64,000 bases of DNA from Casuarius casuarius (GCA_003342895.1 PTFA01000402.1:485511-549510), one strand, 5' to 3'; positions 10,201 through 25,200 are shown, numbered from the stretch's first letter. Made by a program: numbers and translations. Notes: generated from the letters alone by a model not told the origin.

Positions 10201-13200
10201 AACCTGCTGTAGTCCCATCAGATTCTTAGCTTGCTGTTGGCTAAAAATACATTTCTCCTGCTAGTGCACTTACCTGTACTCTTTTGTCACCTTTGCTGAT
10301 GACAGAGGAGCTGCTTAAGGGGCTGTTGTAACCCATGGCTGGGTCTCGGTGAAGGGGTTTCAATTCTTTAATGCATATATCACTTATTCACGATTTCATT
10401 GATCCACACGATTTGCCAGTCCTACGTGGGGATCTGTGGCTGGGCTTGAAAACTGTTGTTCCTGTTTCTAGCAATGGATGTAGTTTGTACCAAGTTCTAG
10501 AGCAATGACTGCATTTTTTCTTCCAGAACCTGACATTTTTATCATCCTTGAAACAAATTTGAGGTCTGCAAACAGTTAAGTTTAACTATTAAGACAAGTG
10601 TGAAGTTGTCGGTAGTCAGAGAAGTTCAGAGATTTCTAACGCAGTGTATTTGTGGGTACATTGAGAACGCCCACGTAACTAGTTATTAAGCAGTTATTGT
10701 TAAGCAGCCGTTTGGACTCTCATTTTTACTTCTTCCTTTTGCTTATCAAGAATAACAGATGTTAAGTTGAGGATCATAGTCTTCAAGTATATTCCATTTA
10801 ATGAAGTGATTTTCATCTGGTGTCCCTTTCATCTTTAAACCGACCTGTTAAGTGAGTTAATAAAACAAGACGTGATCCAGACTGGTCAGGGGAGTGAGTG
10901 GAGCCTTGTGGCCCCTTTGCTTCCAGCGGCCGTGCTCCTTGTCAGGCTTCCTCCGTGCCTTCCCACACCCACCTCCAGCCTTCATTTCTGAGACATCCTG
11001 CACCACTTGTTTTTGTTGGTGCCCCTTGTCACCTCTGGTAATTCCTTTGCAGTAGTAAGATTCAGCTCTGTCAGGCTCCTTCCCTTCTGCTCTCTCCTTT
11101 CTCTCCTTCCGTGTCCTTTCTCAGAATCCCTCTAATAAAATTGAATTCAGAGTATATCCTTATTAAGTGTAGAAGCCATAAAAAGGGTCGCTGAGGAAAG
11201 AGTTTCCATTTCATTCTTTTTTAGTTCAGGAGCCTAGCAATTTAAAAATATTACTATCGATTTGAGAAAATTGAACAGTTAACCTCAGTAAGCTTGAATG
11301 TTACACATAGACTTCAGCTGTTACTGTTTTTACTCTGTTTTTGTGAGACTATTTCAGAGTATGCACCCAATATAATAATAATAAGCATATTCAGGTTCTA
11401 GGAAACATATGAAAACCATAAAAATGATTGGCTAGTACCGGCTTGCTTTTTTCAAAACTTTCAAGAATCGCTGAGAAGATTTTATGTCTGTTTCTGTCAC
11501 TAAGTCTGCAAATACATATGCAAAAAGCCTCTCTAGTGTTTGCCCAGAGAACAGTTTTGAGCTACAGTAGCCTTAATTTAAGGATAACAGAAAAAGTTTT
11601 CCCACATGTAGTGTTGTCTCTTCTGTCTCTGCTGCACTGCCATAGCATCTGTCCAAAACTGGGATGGCCTGAGGATTTTCCATGTTTGTTTGAGCTGAAA
11701 ATAAGACAACAACAAATTCTTGTCTAATCTGGATCTATTCCCTGATCATAGTGTAGCTATGTAAACGCTTTTGCTGGTATCACCTAAAAAGTTTATTCCC
11801 CAAAACCCAGGAGCTGAAGTGGACAGTAAAGAGGTAGGAAGAGCTTAACCCAGTGGTGTTTCCAAAGAAGGTACCTTTTGAAACCACAGCTTTAAACTGT
11901 TGTACCTGAATCTGTCAGTCTGGGTTGCCATGGAGGTGAGCCCTACTGTCTGCATAGTGTTTTTAGGTGAGCAGCTATCTCACTGTTTTGAAATACAGAG
12001 GTTGGTCAAAGTCTTTCTGTCACAAAACTATCCTGTTGGGGTGTCTCAGGACACCCCAACCAAGTGTACCAGGAAATACTGAAGCTTGGAATAGAGCATT
12101 CTCAGATATCTGACAGTAAAGGACAACTTTTTTCCAGCTATCTTTGGTAGAGGAATGAATTTGCAAGTATTAAAAGTTGGTTCTTCCCTTCCCCCTGCAC
12201 CTTATGATCCACAGAGGCAAACATCTTTATCTAAAATATTTTCCAAAATCAGCATCTGCCTTTAATCTAAATCAAACCACTAGACTCTTAGTTTCCCTTT
12301 CCAGAACATTATTTTACTATGAGAACACTACTTGCTTGTCTTAGGTATCAGGATGTTTTTGTGGTTCAGTTGGATGTGAGGGCATGGGATGTAGAAGATG
12401 GGGGGATGTCTAGGCTTTGAGGATTAGTCCAGAGGAGTTCCATTTTGCGTGGTGTGTGTCCATGAGGGTTGCACTTTGTGTCCAGACAGATTTTTTTTTT
12501 TTTTTTTGACAGAGAAGTTTGAGGGAAACTATACGTGGTCCCATTCCACAATTGCATATTTACAAAGTTCTCTTTCTTCAATGTGACATTTTGTTGGGGA
12601 CAGTTGAGCAACGTCGTTTAGTAAAAATCACACTTTCCTGAAAGCTTAGCAGTCTCTTGCAAGCATTAATATGCAGCAAAGATATTCTGAAATAATAATA
12701 CTTATTGATTTAAAATAAAGAGTCTTCTTTTATTGGGAGCTCGTGATTAGAAGTGCATGACTATGGCAACTAATCCCTTAAGTTCCCTATCACATCAGCT
12801 CATATTTACATACTCTTCTGTAAATGAGCTTCTCCTTTCTAATCTTTTCTGTGACAGAAGTGAGTTTGAAGTATCTCTGCTAGGGTACTCCACTCTCGAC
12901 AATATGGCTAATATGCTGTAGCCCTTATGACAGATAGTTAAACAGAAAGAAAACACTGTTGATTTTTTTCTTTATTCTTTAGGAGTCCTCCTCCCCTGCC
13001 CCAGCATCAGCAAAAGTGCCTATGGAGAAAAAGTGAGCGATAGGCAATAAAAACAGGACCTCTGGTTTTTATTTTGTGTTTAGCATGAATGAAGTGCTTG
13101 TCCTGGATTACTTCCTCCTTGATTTCAAGGTCACTGGAGCGATGATCTGTTGTGGTTGCTTGACTCTGCAGAACTAACGAGGCAGCACATTTCTGAGCTC

Positions 13201-16200
13201 TTCCGAGGAAAGTTACTGCTCCTTTGAAAAACCAGTATACTAGGGATCTCTCTCTCATCAGTGGCAGAGGCTGTCTCCTTGAGCTACTCAGCCAGCTGTG
13301 TCCCAGTGGTTTACGTGTTTTTGAGACATGAACATGATGGTAAGAAAACAGGCAGCAAAAGTTCCAGATGAATCAGATTGGTTATGTCATAAATAAAGAG
13401 TTTTTGACTTACGGTGTTATAGGAAACAGTGAGATTTTTGTTGCCATGACCATTACAGTTTCAGTAAAATCTCAGTCAGTGGACTTTTTATTACTATTTT
13501 TATTATTTTGAAGGACAGACAAATGGGCAAGTCCCAGCAGTTATTGCCAGACTTGAGTCCACATCTAGTGAGAGATATTTTGTTGATAAAAGCATGTCTA
13601 TTCAGGCTAAAAAGTCTGATTCTGTAACCGTCAAATGTAATATAAAGCAAATAAACACTTCATCTTTTCTGGTGGAAGTCAGGTGGGAAAAGGCTTTGTG
13701 GTGCTGTGAGGAAGTGGCGTCTGGCTTATTCAGAGTGGTGAGAACGATCTGAAATACAAAGTGAAGTACTGCAGCTTTGCGGGACTTGTTCTTTGTCATC
13801 CTGCTGCTCTTCTGCCCACCTAAGGTATGTCCAGGAGATCTAGGGGAAACACGTTCGTAGGTGAGGTGATACCTTTGTTGAGATGATTGGAAAAAACTCA
13901 TAAATTTTGAGCACAGGTTCCCTTTGTTGACTTACTGAACTATAGCAAAGTCCACATGAAATGCATAAATAAAGAGACAGAAATGTTCTTAAAGAATCTA
14001 ATATTTTAATGGAATAGACCATCTGAGAGAGAAGGATAATTCACATCTAATTTATTGGGTAAGTATTCTGCAGTTTCAAACCCACACAAGACCAAAATCT
14101 TAACAACTTAAACTGCAGACATTTAATAGCATTTATTTCTCACCATGCACCTGTTTTTATGCAACTTGGATATCAGATCATTAACATCTTTAATATATTA
14201 ACCTATTTCTATGAGTAAAATTCTTTTCTTTTTTCCCTCCCTCACAGTTTCTTCTGTATTGTTTGCATCTCTAGTGGACATTTTTGTCTAGCTTGAGTTC
14301 TGCTTAGTTCTTCTTATCAACACTCTCCAAGGTCTTATTTTATAATTCATTCAAGCATTTTTAGGTTTCTTTGCCAGCGGCTTAGTTCCACATTGTTTGA
14401 GATGCAGCCCCATCCATCTGCATAAGCTTACATTTCCCCAGGAAGACTCACCATATTCTCATTTGTATATTAACACTGCAGTTTTATCTGCTTCACCAAT
14501 TATGGAAGAAATAATCTTGTCAGAAAAAGCTGTGTATTTATATATAACCCTATATATGAGCATTCCACCCAATTACTTGTCGAGTAGCTATCGGAGCCTG
14601 TAATACCCTTATATCAGCAGTATTGGCAGATAACTTGTCCATGGGTTTCTTCCCAGAAATGCCTGGAAGTTTGAGTTCCTGCCCCATGACAAAAAAACTC
14701 ATCAAACGAGTGCTGGTTCCCATAGGAAATGGGGAGATTACAGGCCTCTGCAGATCAGTCTCCGTTTAGCCAGCTAGACTGGGGAGCTACATAAGGAAGC
14801 TATGTTCAGTGATCCTGAAAGAAGCATTTCTGTACCTTTCCCTTTTACTACCGGTGGTTTTAGGCTCAGGGTTTTGGAAGCACCATTTCTGATATGTGGC
14901 CTTTTTGTGTAGCCAAGTGTTTGAGAAGACTCCTTCAGACCACACTTAATTTTTACAAAGGAGGAGTAATCCACATTTTTTATTACCTGAACAGCAAGCC
15001 TTTCTGGCATGCCGCTGCTTTGATTCAATATGCTGTCTCTGAAGCATATGTTCTGCTTGTGGACCAGGGTGCATCCGTATTCGGAGAAGTTTTTTACTAC
15101 TTCTGCAATAATATGTTCTCTCATAGCATTAGTCAGCATGAGTATGTGTTGCCTGATAGCTAGTCAGCTACCAGCCATATTCTCCTGGAAGCTCCAGTAT
15201 GTCTGGTGTAAAGCATAGTAGAAAATTAGATATGATCTTTTAGAAATGAGAGCATAAAACTTGCAAGCAGGAAGCATTATCAGCAAACTGTGCAGTGAGT
15301 TTGTGGCTAAAACACTGGAATGGGACTCTGATCTTTGTTCAGTTCTTTTCCTCGCAGTGGTCTGCCATGTAGCTGTAGGCAGGTTAATTATTTAAGCTGT
15401 GTGTGTCTTAATTTTCCATTTCTAATACCAAGAACTAATAGAACTGTGCCATTTATTGTTTTTTCTCTTGTATATTTATTTACCTTATAGTCTTTTATCC
15501 TGCAAAGTTTAACTCTTTCTTACTGCATTATGTAAGTGCCAGGACTAGCACAATTAAACACAGATTTTGTGCCGATTGATCATGATGCTATTGTAGCACA
15601 GACCATGACAGAATCTTAGGTCCAGTGTCAGGAACACTTTGTTTGAAAATTAGTGAGGTAAGAGTTTCTGAGTTGTAGTCTATTCAAATGCATCATGAAA
15701 ATTCGTAGTTGAAATGTTGGTGGGAGTCTTAAAAACTGCAAATTGTGCAATGCAAAACATTAACTGAAGCTTAGGGTAAATGCGACCTCAGTCACCACTG
15801 ACTGCTCATCGCTGTCTCCAGTAGGATTCTGGAAAAAGCTGTTGAGCCCAGAAATTATGACACACAAGCTGTAGTTATTTCTTCCTTGGCTGCTAAAGCT
15901 CTTCCAGAAGGAAGTTAACGTTGAGAATTCCTTCCCGTTGTTTCCAGGCTGTCAGCTCTTACAGGCATTGCGAAGATGATGGTGGTGAATCGAGCTGACA
16001 GTCTTGCAGCCCTCTGGTTTTTTTGAACCTGGCAATCTGTTTTTAGATCTGATTATGTTTAAGTTTTTATATAGATTCAACTGGATCCCTCCAAGATCTG
16101 TGTACCCATCATCACTGTTGATTTGCCTTGGGTCCTATGTAGGGGGGAATAGAACAGTGATGTAGCGGGGAGGAGAACAGTCCCATTGCTGAAGGGACCT

Positions 16201-19200
16201 AAAGGTAGTTAGTAAGCAGAATCTTCTCAGTCTCGAGAGTCCTTTTGGGCTTGATTTACTTGCCCACCCGTGTTTAGCACCACACTAGATGCTCTTGGAT
16301 ACTGAAGACATCGACATAGCGCTGGCAGATACGACACAGGACCTGTGCTCTTCTGGAGCGTCGTGGTCCAGGTGGTTACTACAGAGCATCTTGGGTACTG
16401 CTGGGGGCCAACACATGGACAACTGAACTGAGCTCTTTATGCCTGGGTCTCCAGTGATGGGATTTGGCTCCAGACTACAGACTGCTACACATAGTCAAAA
16501 ATGTTAAGCCTAAGTGTCTCTGTGTTCATGAATGTCTGAGCTGCCGTTATAGTCAATGGAGAGCTAATCAGTGAAGTCTGGAGGGCTGCTCAGCCGATCA
16601 AGTACAGGCATCTGTTTAGGGAGATCTGAACAGTCCACTGTGGTGACCGCATCTCTGATGGCTGTAATAAGAGCTCAGCTGGCAGGTGACAGCTGGACAC
16701 CCACCTGCAGGTGTCTATGGTCTGGACTGGGTTCCCTCCCCAGCTCTTCATTCTCCCTCTCTCTTTGGATCCTGATGCTGATCCTGATCCTGGTGGGAGG
16801 TGGGTGAGAATTGGCTGCCACGTCTCCCGTGCTAGCTTTGGGCTTCTTCCTGCCTGGGTGGTGAGATGAGTCTGAAACAGCCCAGTCAGCCTTAAAGGGC
16901 CTGTTTTTATGGACATTCCTACTTCCTCTAAATAACTATGCCTAATAGGGTTTTTCTCTTTCTCTATGTGTCTAGATTACAGCTGTTTCTTTTTGAACAT
17001 GTAACTTGCCATTCTCGGCCATTTCTTTTGGAATAAATAACTGTGCTGCCATGCACACTGCTAGGGCATTGCGCTTCATGGAGTGCATGTGAAAACCACT
17101 TAGCCAGTACCAAGTACAACCATTAACACAATGTCATTGCATGGTTTGCCCTGGTTTTCAGTTTCTTTTCAGGTGAGAATTCAAGATTTTGATTTTGACT
17201 CATCTCCTCTAGCTGTTATGGTTCCAGCTGCCTTAAGACCATCAGGTGAGATTAGCTGCAGTGTTGAACTGAACCATCGGCAGAGGACTGGTATTTTGAA
17301 GTTTCCCTTAATATTAGAAATTATTCATCCTTACAGTCTGACCTATGTTGCTTGCCAACCCTGTTGGCAAATTATAAGGCTGTATCTATTATTCAAGTTT
17401 TCCTGAAGGTGAAAGAGATGAATCTTCCTAATTTTTTATGGCTTAATTTGGGTTATACGTTGACATTTTCCATTCCTAAATTTGCATATATCTTATAAAA
17501 ATATAAAATTTAACTACTGTTGAAAATGAATTCATTCTTATTTATGTAATAACTGCATAATTAATTCCATTGTTATAAAAGGTTTGTATGTTGGTTTGAA
17601 GAGGCTGGGTTTCGCACTTCAATCCTCTTGTCAGGTCCAATGTTTAGGATACTGAAATGATGTGTTTTGAGGTTTGAGCATGAAGATATTGACTCATCTG
17701 TCTATTCAGTTGTTCTCATGAGCCTCAAATGTTCATAACAATCATGAACATTAGCTGCTTTGATTCTTGGCTTAGGGCTGTCTGACCCTGTTTTTATAGA
17801 TGCAGAGCACACAGAGCTCCAGTTTAGCATACAGAGAGCTATGAGAGTTCAGTATACCTGAAAATTGGACCCTAGATACCTTGTTGACACACTGCAGACA
17901 TTTGAAAATCTTTGCCATATCAGTCTTCTAAAAATGAACAATGCAAATTCTTCTAATCTATTATGTCAAATCATTAAAAGTGCAAATCTTTATAACCTAA
18001 TGGTGCTATAATTTTTTGTTATTTGTTTAATTTCCTAATGTGCATTTCTGTGATTTACAGGTTTTAGCTGATGCTGTTGCACGCTTGGTTGTAGATAAAT
18101 TCAGTGATTTGACAGAAAATTTCACATCTCCACATGCACGTAGAAAAGTCCTTGCTGGAATTGTCATGACAACAGGTAAAATAAATATATAAATACTATT
18201 TTAACTGCTTAAATACCAGAACTCTGTATTCTAAGAAACTGTATCTTCTGTCTTCAGTCAACCAGTATTGAAATATATTACTGTTTAATCTTCCAAGTGC
18301 CTTAAATACAACAGTTCAATCTTGGCTGAATGTGATTACAGGAAAATTATACCTGCAAATACTTCCATTTCCACAAAGTTGCTATATTCTGTATAGATAG
18401 AGATGTCTGAGACTTCTGAGACAAATCATATTCTATAAAACACATGTATTTTTTAAAAGAATTATGCACCTTTTGAAAATAAATGTAAACATAACATTCA
18501 GCACATTAGTCACATAGACAGTATTCCTCTGTTTTGTCATATAATGTTGTAAATTATCCTTGCTTTCCAAGTCCTTAGGACTTTGCACTTTATTTAGTTA
18601 TTCTTGCAATATTTCTTTCTTGGTGCTTAGTGTCTTGGTCATTTTAGTAAAAATACTTGAAGAAAGCAGCTTCTGTTTCAGCAGCTGACAGTAGTGTGTG
18701 TGTACAACCAGCAGCAAGGTAGTGCTTCTGGGATTGCTCACATGAGATCTGTACTCCGCCAGATCACTTGGACCAAAAGTGAAATTCCACCCTAAGCTGA
18801 TCTGCATCCATGCTGCTGCTGAATTTTGCTTAGGTTAAGATTTATCTTTGCCTTTAGTCCAGTTGGTCACTTGATTGGACTAAAGTTCATTTTCGACCTG
18901 TCATGCAGTACCTTATTAGCTGTACAAGTCAGAGCAAGCTCAGAGATGAGTGCACAGCCATGTTTCTGCTGAGCAGCCTTTACGCGGTATGTGCCGTGAG
19001 CACATTTCCTGCTACCTCACCTTGCATAATAGCCTGCCTTTGGTTTTGGGGCAATGCCAGCCCTTTCCCACTGTGGGGATGTTTGCAGGGGCCTCCCCCA
19101 CTGAGCAAACGTTTTGTTTCTGAGGTCCAAGGGTGCTGGTTGGGATCGATAGTAATTGTGTGCTTCAGGGACAGGAGAGACAGTGTGACGAGGGGTGTTT

Positions 19201-22200
19201 GGCCCAAGCTCTGTCACAAGCTGTCAAAACCAGAGAAGGTGGCAGGGACAGATGATACTGCTCTGGTGACTGCTCTGGTTATTTGCAAGCACCTTCAGAG
19301 GGGCACTGCGGCACTGCTCTGTGTCCCCAGGTCACCAGAAGCGTTTCTTCACTCAAGCTCGGTATGTTTTTGCTGCAGTTACTGCACACTCCAGGGTAGT
19401 TTGGGATGTGGCAGGTATAACCAGCCAGCTGGGCTAGAGGCAGGGTTCAGGACATGTGCAGCAGTATTAGGTATGTAGCAGTACTAGGTAGACAGCATGC
19501 TCAGGGTATTTAAAAAAAAAAAAAAAAAAAAGACAGTCAAGAGCCCTTGGTCAAGATCTATATGCAAGGGAATCTTTTGGGTGCCTCTGATTCATAGAGG
19601 TCCTAGTTTCTGCAAGCCTCCTCTCCCACAGTGTTTGAGTTGTCATTTTTGTTCTTCTCCTCCTTCTCGGAAGAAATGAGATTGCTTTATAAGAAAGGAT
19701 AGTCCCACAGACCGCTTCACAGAATTTTCGAGGTATCTGGGAGCTTTGCCACCTCCCAGTTTAGGATGTACCAAGGCTTCTTGCAGGTGGGGCAGTTCGT
19801 TCGTGATTATTCTTGTCCTCTTTGTAGGCTCGTCATAGTCTTTTTCAGGCCTCTCAGATCTACGCTTGTGTGCGTTCAGGAGGCTGCTGCTGTGAAGGCA
19901 GTGGTGCTTGGGCTCTCAGTGCTGACCCCTCATGTCTGGGTTTCCCCAGGACCTGAGTAGGTCGAATACCTGGGCCTGGCTCCTGCTGGCATCTCAATGG
20001 GCTGCATTTGTGAATCCACCTGACAAGCACGTGGAACCGGCAGAAGGGCTGGTGGCTCCCTGTGCAGGACCCGGTGGAGGGCGGTGCGCCTGCACGTTAG
20101 CAAACGAGGCATTGCTTCTGTCGGAGTGAAGGTTTTGTACAGATTGCTGCCAGTAAGGTTATTTTGTACTCTTCAGCTGCTTTGCCTCATGTGGCTGTGA
20201 CGTTTTCAGTCTGGTATTATGCATCCTAACCATAAGCCTAGGAGGCTACACTGATAAATGCAAGAAACAGCTTGAAAGCCTGGCAAGTATAAGAGAAGGA
20301 AACTTTATGGTTTTGACCATTTTTAAAATTCATTTTAAAAATATTTAATTATCTTTAGTGCCAAAAGAGATCATTCTGCCCTAACCTTTATGATGTCCCA
20401 CATTCTCATGGAGTATTATGTGACCCATAAAGTAAGCAGTTTGGTTTTAGTACAGGTGCTTAAACATAAGCTCATCAAAGATTCCTTCCACACATGTACT
20501 TTCTCCTCCAAGTAAATATAAAGTATAAATGGGGTAAAACTGTTCCCCAAAGTCTGTCCAGTGAGACATTGCTAGTGCCTCATCCTGATGAAGAACATGC
20601 TGTAATTTTATTTTAGAATATTGTATAATGTTGAAAAAGTTGTTACTGTAATTATAGCCCTGCGTCCAAAATTTCCAGAGGAGCCATGTGCCCAAAGAAT
20701 CAAAAGCCTTAATTAACATGTGAATACGTTTTGATTAACTGAAGAAATAGCTTTGCACTTTATTAGAAAATGGCTTTGTATGGATGTTAAGTGTCTGGGG
20801 AATCCCTAGAATTAGGTGACCCCAAGGCCCAGCCGTAGAGAACAGCTTCCCCGACGTGAGACACTGAATATCCCGAACAGGAACGCTGTTGGCCGTGACG
20901 GCTCGTAGCAGGGAAACCTGTGCCAGCTTGTGCTGCTGAGGGCCGACAGGGCAACTACTGAAGGTCTCGTAATGTCACTGTTCCCTTCATAAATCTCCAG
21001 CTGGATCTGTTGCGTTCCCTGTGTTAGACCTCAGAGAAATGCTAGGAAATTTCTGCACAAATTCAAGGTTTTCAGATTAAAAATAGCCTCTGTAAAGCCG
21101 TGGTGAACACACAAAGAAGAGAGGTACCTGTCGCTACACTGTGGCATCGGGATGACTTGGGCTGAAGACTTTGTCCAATACTTTCATTTTATTAGGGCCC
21201 TTTCTTTTCTTTTAAAAGTGCCAAAGTTTTGATCTGCTGTGTATTTTATTTGAACATTTGTTCTCTTGGCTGTGTGGTAAATAACAAAAAAGTAAATTCT
21301 ATCAAAAGGCCAGCTGACTGAAATGAACTTTGGGCTAGCCAGTTTCTCTAGTTAGTGACACTAGTAAGTATTTGGCAGAAATATATGCTTAGAAAATACA
21401 AAGGCTGTATGTCTCACTGCAATATCTGGGACCAGACTCTCCCCTGTAGCCGGTAGGTATAACGGAGGAGTCCCACCAGGGAGCTGGTTATGGCTTCTTG
21501 ATTCTCAAGTGACTAACCATGGCGCCTTCCACACGTTAAGCTTTATTTCTACTGATTTTGAGGTGGTAAAGCATCTCCCCACCTCTCCTCCTTGGTTTTA
21601 TCTCAGCCCCATGGGAGGCAGGGGGCAGCTGGACTCGTGTTTGTCTTTGCTAAGGCAGTGACAGCTCAAACAACCCATCCTGTTCTGTGTCACTCATCCC
21701 CCTGCTAATTACTCATTCTGCCCCGTATATTGGCACTGCCATAGGGCAACCAGGTGAACAGTCCTAGGGCACTGAATTGTGTTCAAAACAACAGCTGTCT
21801 TCCTCATCCAGCTCACCATGTATTTGCCCAGAGTTGTGCCAACAGTACAGCAGTGTGAACAAGCCACTCGAGAGCTGGAGCTGGCCCAGCTGTGGATGGG
21901 ACGTGCATCACATCCAGCTCTACGCTGTAGCAGCCTCCCTCGGTATAGGCACCCCTAGGAACTGAGCTCATATTAAGGGCAGGATCCTAAACCTTAGGTG
22001 CCTAAAGTCTGGTTAAATCTGTTTTGAGGTCAGTGTGTAGAATGTGGTTTATCAGCGTTTACTTACTCTAACAACTATTCTGTGGCAGAAAAATAGCAGA
22101 GGGCATTTGGCAGGGATGGCCACTTTCTGCCTCTGCTGATCAAGCGCTGTGAACTCCGAAGGAATTAGTGTGTGGCTTGTCGGGGCTTTTTGCTCTGTTT

Positions 22201-25200
22201 TGCTAGAGGGATGTAACATTTTGGACCTGCCTTTCTGAATTCTTCATACAGCTGACCTTTATTTTTTATGACAGAGATAGTTTTCTGTACATAAAACACA
22301 CGAAATATTTTTAAAGATTTCACATCTAATTGTTTTGTGCAGAATTATTTAATATCAAGGACTACACCTCTAGAAATGTTATACTGCTGATAAGCTTTGC
22401 AGTGGTTTAAGCATTTAATCTTTCTTCCTACTCTAGTTCTACCTTTCCTATTGTTGGCTTAATACCCAATCATAATATGTTGTTTTTTAATAAATCAGTG
22501 CCTTTTAATAAGACAAATTTCTAAAGTCACGGTGGATATCTGCATATGTAGCCAAGAGGTACATGCTGGAAGCTAGCAGGCTGACTGTGTCTTGGAAAAA
22601 AGCACTGTCTTTGGATTTCAGACTTTAATATCTCTTCCTGAAGCAGCAAAGTTTTCAATTTCTAACTAGTCTGAACTCCAAAATGAAGAACTCACATGAA
22701 CCATAGACCATACTTGTATACATATAGGGAGGATAGATCTGAGCGAAGCTTTGGCTGTAAAGAAAGTTTTGGAAAAAGAACTAGGTTTTTTTGAAAGGAA
22801 AATGCAGAAAGAAGCACTATTCAAATTTTGCGGGAAGAAAGCTCTTGCTAGAATGATTGTGATTTTTAATTGCTGAAATTAAAATTTTGAAATTTTGTTT
22901 TGCAGGTACAGATGTGAAAGATGCCCTGGTAATAAGTGTTTCAACAGGAACAAAATGCATTAATGGTGAATACATGAGTGATCGGGGTCTCGCATTAAAT
23001 GATTGCCATGCAGAAATTGTATCTCGCCGGTGCCTGCTTAAATTTCTATATACACAACTTGAGCTTTATCTAAGGTAAGCTTGAGAGAAACAGAAGATGA
23101 ACTGACCCCACAGAACTGAAAAGCTGTCTTAAACACTTGTCCTATATTTCTTTGAATGTGAAACGATTGTCCTGAAATACCCTGCTGAAACAAGCTAGTA
23201 TGTGAAGTAATATCTCTTACATTAGAATGTGTAACTGAGCAGTTAGGCCATTTCCCATAAAGTCTGACTTTAACAAAATGTGTATTCAACTAGGTGTGAG
23301 CCTTGGGAGGGAAAAAAGTCTTTGGGAATCTTTTTGTAAACTATAAACATGTAAATCAAAATAGTCTGGGCTAGCAAATATGTGATGTTTCATTTCCTGG
23401 TAAGTCTCTGAAAGTTCACTGGGAATGTCGAGGGCTCCCTCTTTCTTGTCTCTAGTGTCTTTTCATTTTGTTATTTGTAATAACTGTTAGTTATACTATA
23501 AACATGTCTAGACATACTGTAATCATTTTAATGTCTATTAAGACTGAGCAGTTTACTTATGTGTTTATTTCAGTTTTGACTGTAGCTTTCTTCTCTATTT
23601 CAGCAATAAAGATGATCAGCAAAAATCCATTTTTATCAAATCTGAACGCGGCGGGTTTAAACTGAAGGAGAATGTGCAGTTTCATCTCTATATCAGTACG
23701 TCTCCTTGCGGCGATGCTAGGATTTTCTCACCACATGAAGCAGCACAAGAGGGTATGACAGCAATCATATTAAAGCTATGGAGTCTAACGCATATTTGAT
23801 CACATACAAGTGGCACAGTGAGAATTTAGGTGTCGTCTTTCCTTTTTGTATAGATGTGTGTTAGAAAAAGGTCTCTCCAGAAAATCTGAGTAATTCTTCC
23901 TGTATCACAGAAGTAAAGTATAGGCATATCAACCGTATGGGCTTGAAAAGGCTGAAAATTAGTAAGGATAAGCCAGTTTGTCAGCAAGTATCCTTACAGA
24001 ACTAACCAGGCCATTTTAATATTGCTATCGCTTAATAGTTGTTTTCTGCCTGCTCATTTCTTGATCTGCTGCTTGACTTCATTCTAATACTATAATGTGC
24101 AGAATAGAAGTTGAGAACTACCTGATACGTATTAATTGTTCCTTCAGGGAAAGCTTGGTTTAATTGCAAATGCATTTTAGGAGACTCTATGTACAAGAGA
24201 TATGTTTGATGCTGTAGCTAAATTGAAAGGAGCAATGGAAATTGTTACGCAAGTTAACAATTATGCAGGCAAGTGTCTTTAATTGACTCTTCTTATTTTA
24301 ATGCCATATGTAAAATACGTTGAGAATATTTCTGAGTTGATGGTGAGCAATTTTGTCGTGCAGATCAAGGGGACAGACATCCAAACCGCAAAGCAAGAGG
24401 ACAGCTACGGACAAAAATAGAATCTGGGGAAGGGACGATTCCTGTGAGATCTACTACCACTATCCAGACGTGGGATGGAGTATTGCAAGGAGAAAGGCTA
24501 CTTACCATGTCATGCAGCGACAAGATAGCTAGGTGAGATATGAGTAGTTTCTAATTTCTGTAGTATTGTTTTTTATTGCTGAATAAAAAAGGCAGGCGTG
24601 CACGACACATGCAATGAATGTGAAGGTTATCAGTTGGTTTCACTGCTTAGGTGTAGTGCGAGGGGGGCTATAAATACTAATAAAGCTCTGATTCTTCACC
24701 TGCAATTGGTGTCAGACCTTCCACTGGCTTCATAGCTGAGGTGGAAAAGTTATCTGTCATTCCAGCCACTTAAAGTCAGGGCAGCTTCATTTTGTATTTA
24801 TATCACTGGAAAATATCAGAGGAATGTTTTTTGGTTTTTGGTTTTTGGTTTTTTTTGGCCTAATGTAATATGACATTAGCAAAACAGCTCAATAAGTATA
24901 TTGCACAAGTCATACTGGATAACTTCCTCTGATGTATTTACATCCCTGTGTATTAGAGATACATGTGTGTTCCATGGATGGATTTAAAATTATATATTAT
25001 ACAGGGAAAAAGTGTTTCAGTTAAAAACATGTTAATTCATGGGCACTTTTAAATTTTAACTTGAAAATTATTTAAATCATTTATTTGAAATGTTTTTGCT
25101 TAAATGGTTGAACTGTAATTAAAATAATATATTTTCTAACATTAGTTCTTTTATTTACATTTATCTGATTTATTCTTTTTTCTTTTATTATTTAATTTTT

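Larger units (their letters stand above)
4271..18060 (+). other. ADARB1 intron 2 (13.8 kb)
   Basis: GTGAGA...TTTACAG intron. Apart from the repeats listed separately (LINE tail near 8.1 kb, tRNA-like fragment near 9.96 kb, hairpin at 12.04 kb, SINE at 15.3 kb) I see no gene. The longest frames (about 148, 124 and 121 codons, minus strand, 7.3-8.2 kb and 14.8-15.1 kb) resemble no family and have no supporting signals. A T17 run lies at 12491-12507. Confidence 0.75.

Noticed and set aside
18903..19478. 191-codon open frame, + strand, in intron 3
   Set aside because: No recognisable domain; lies in a GC-richer part of an intron where long chance frames are expected; no splice or start support.
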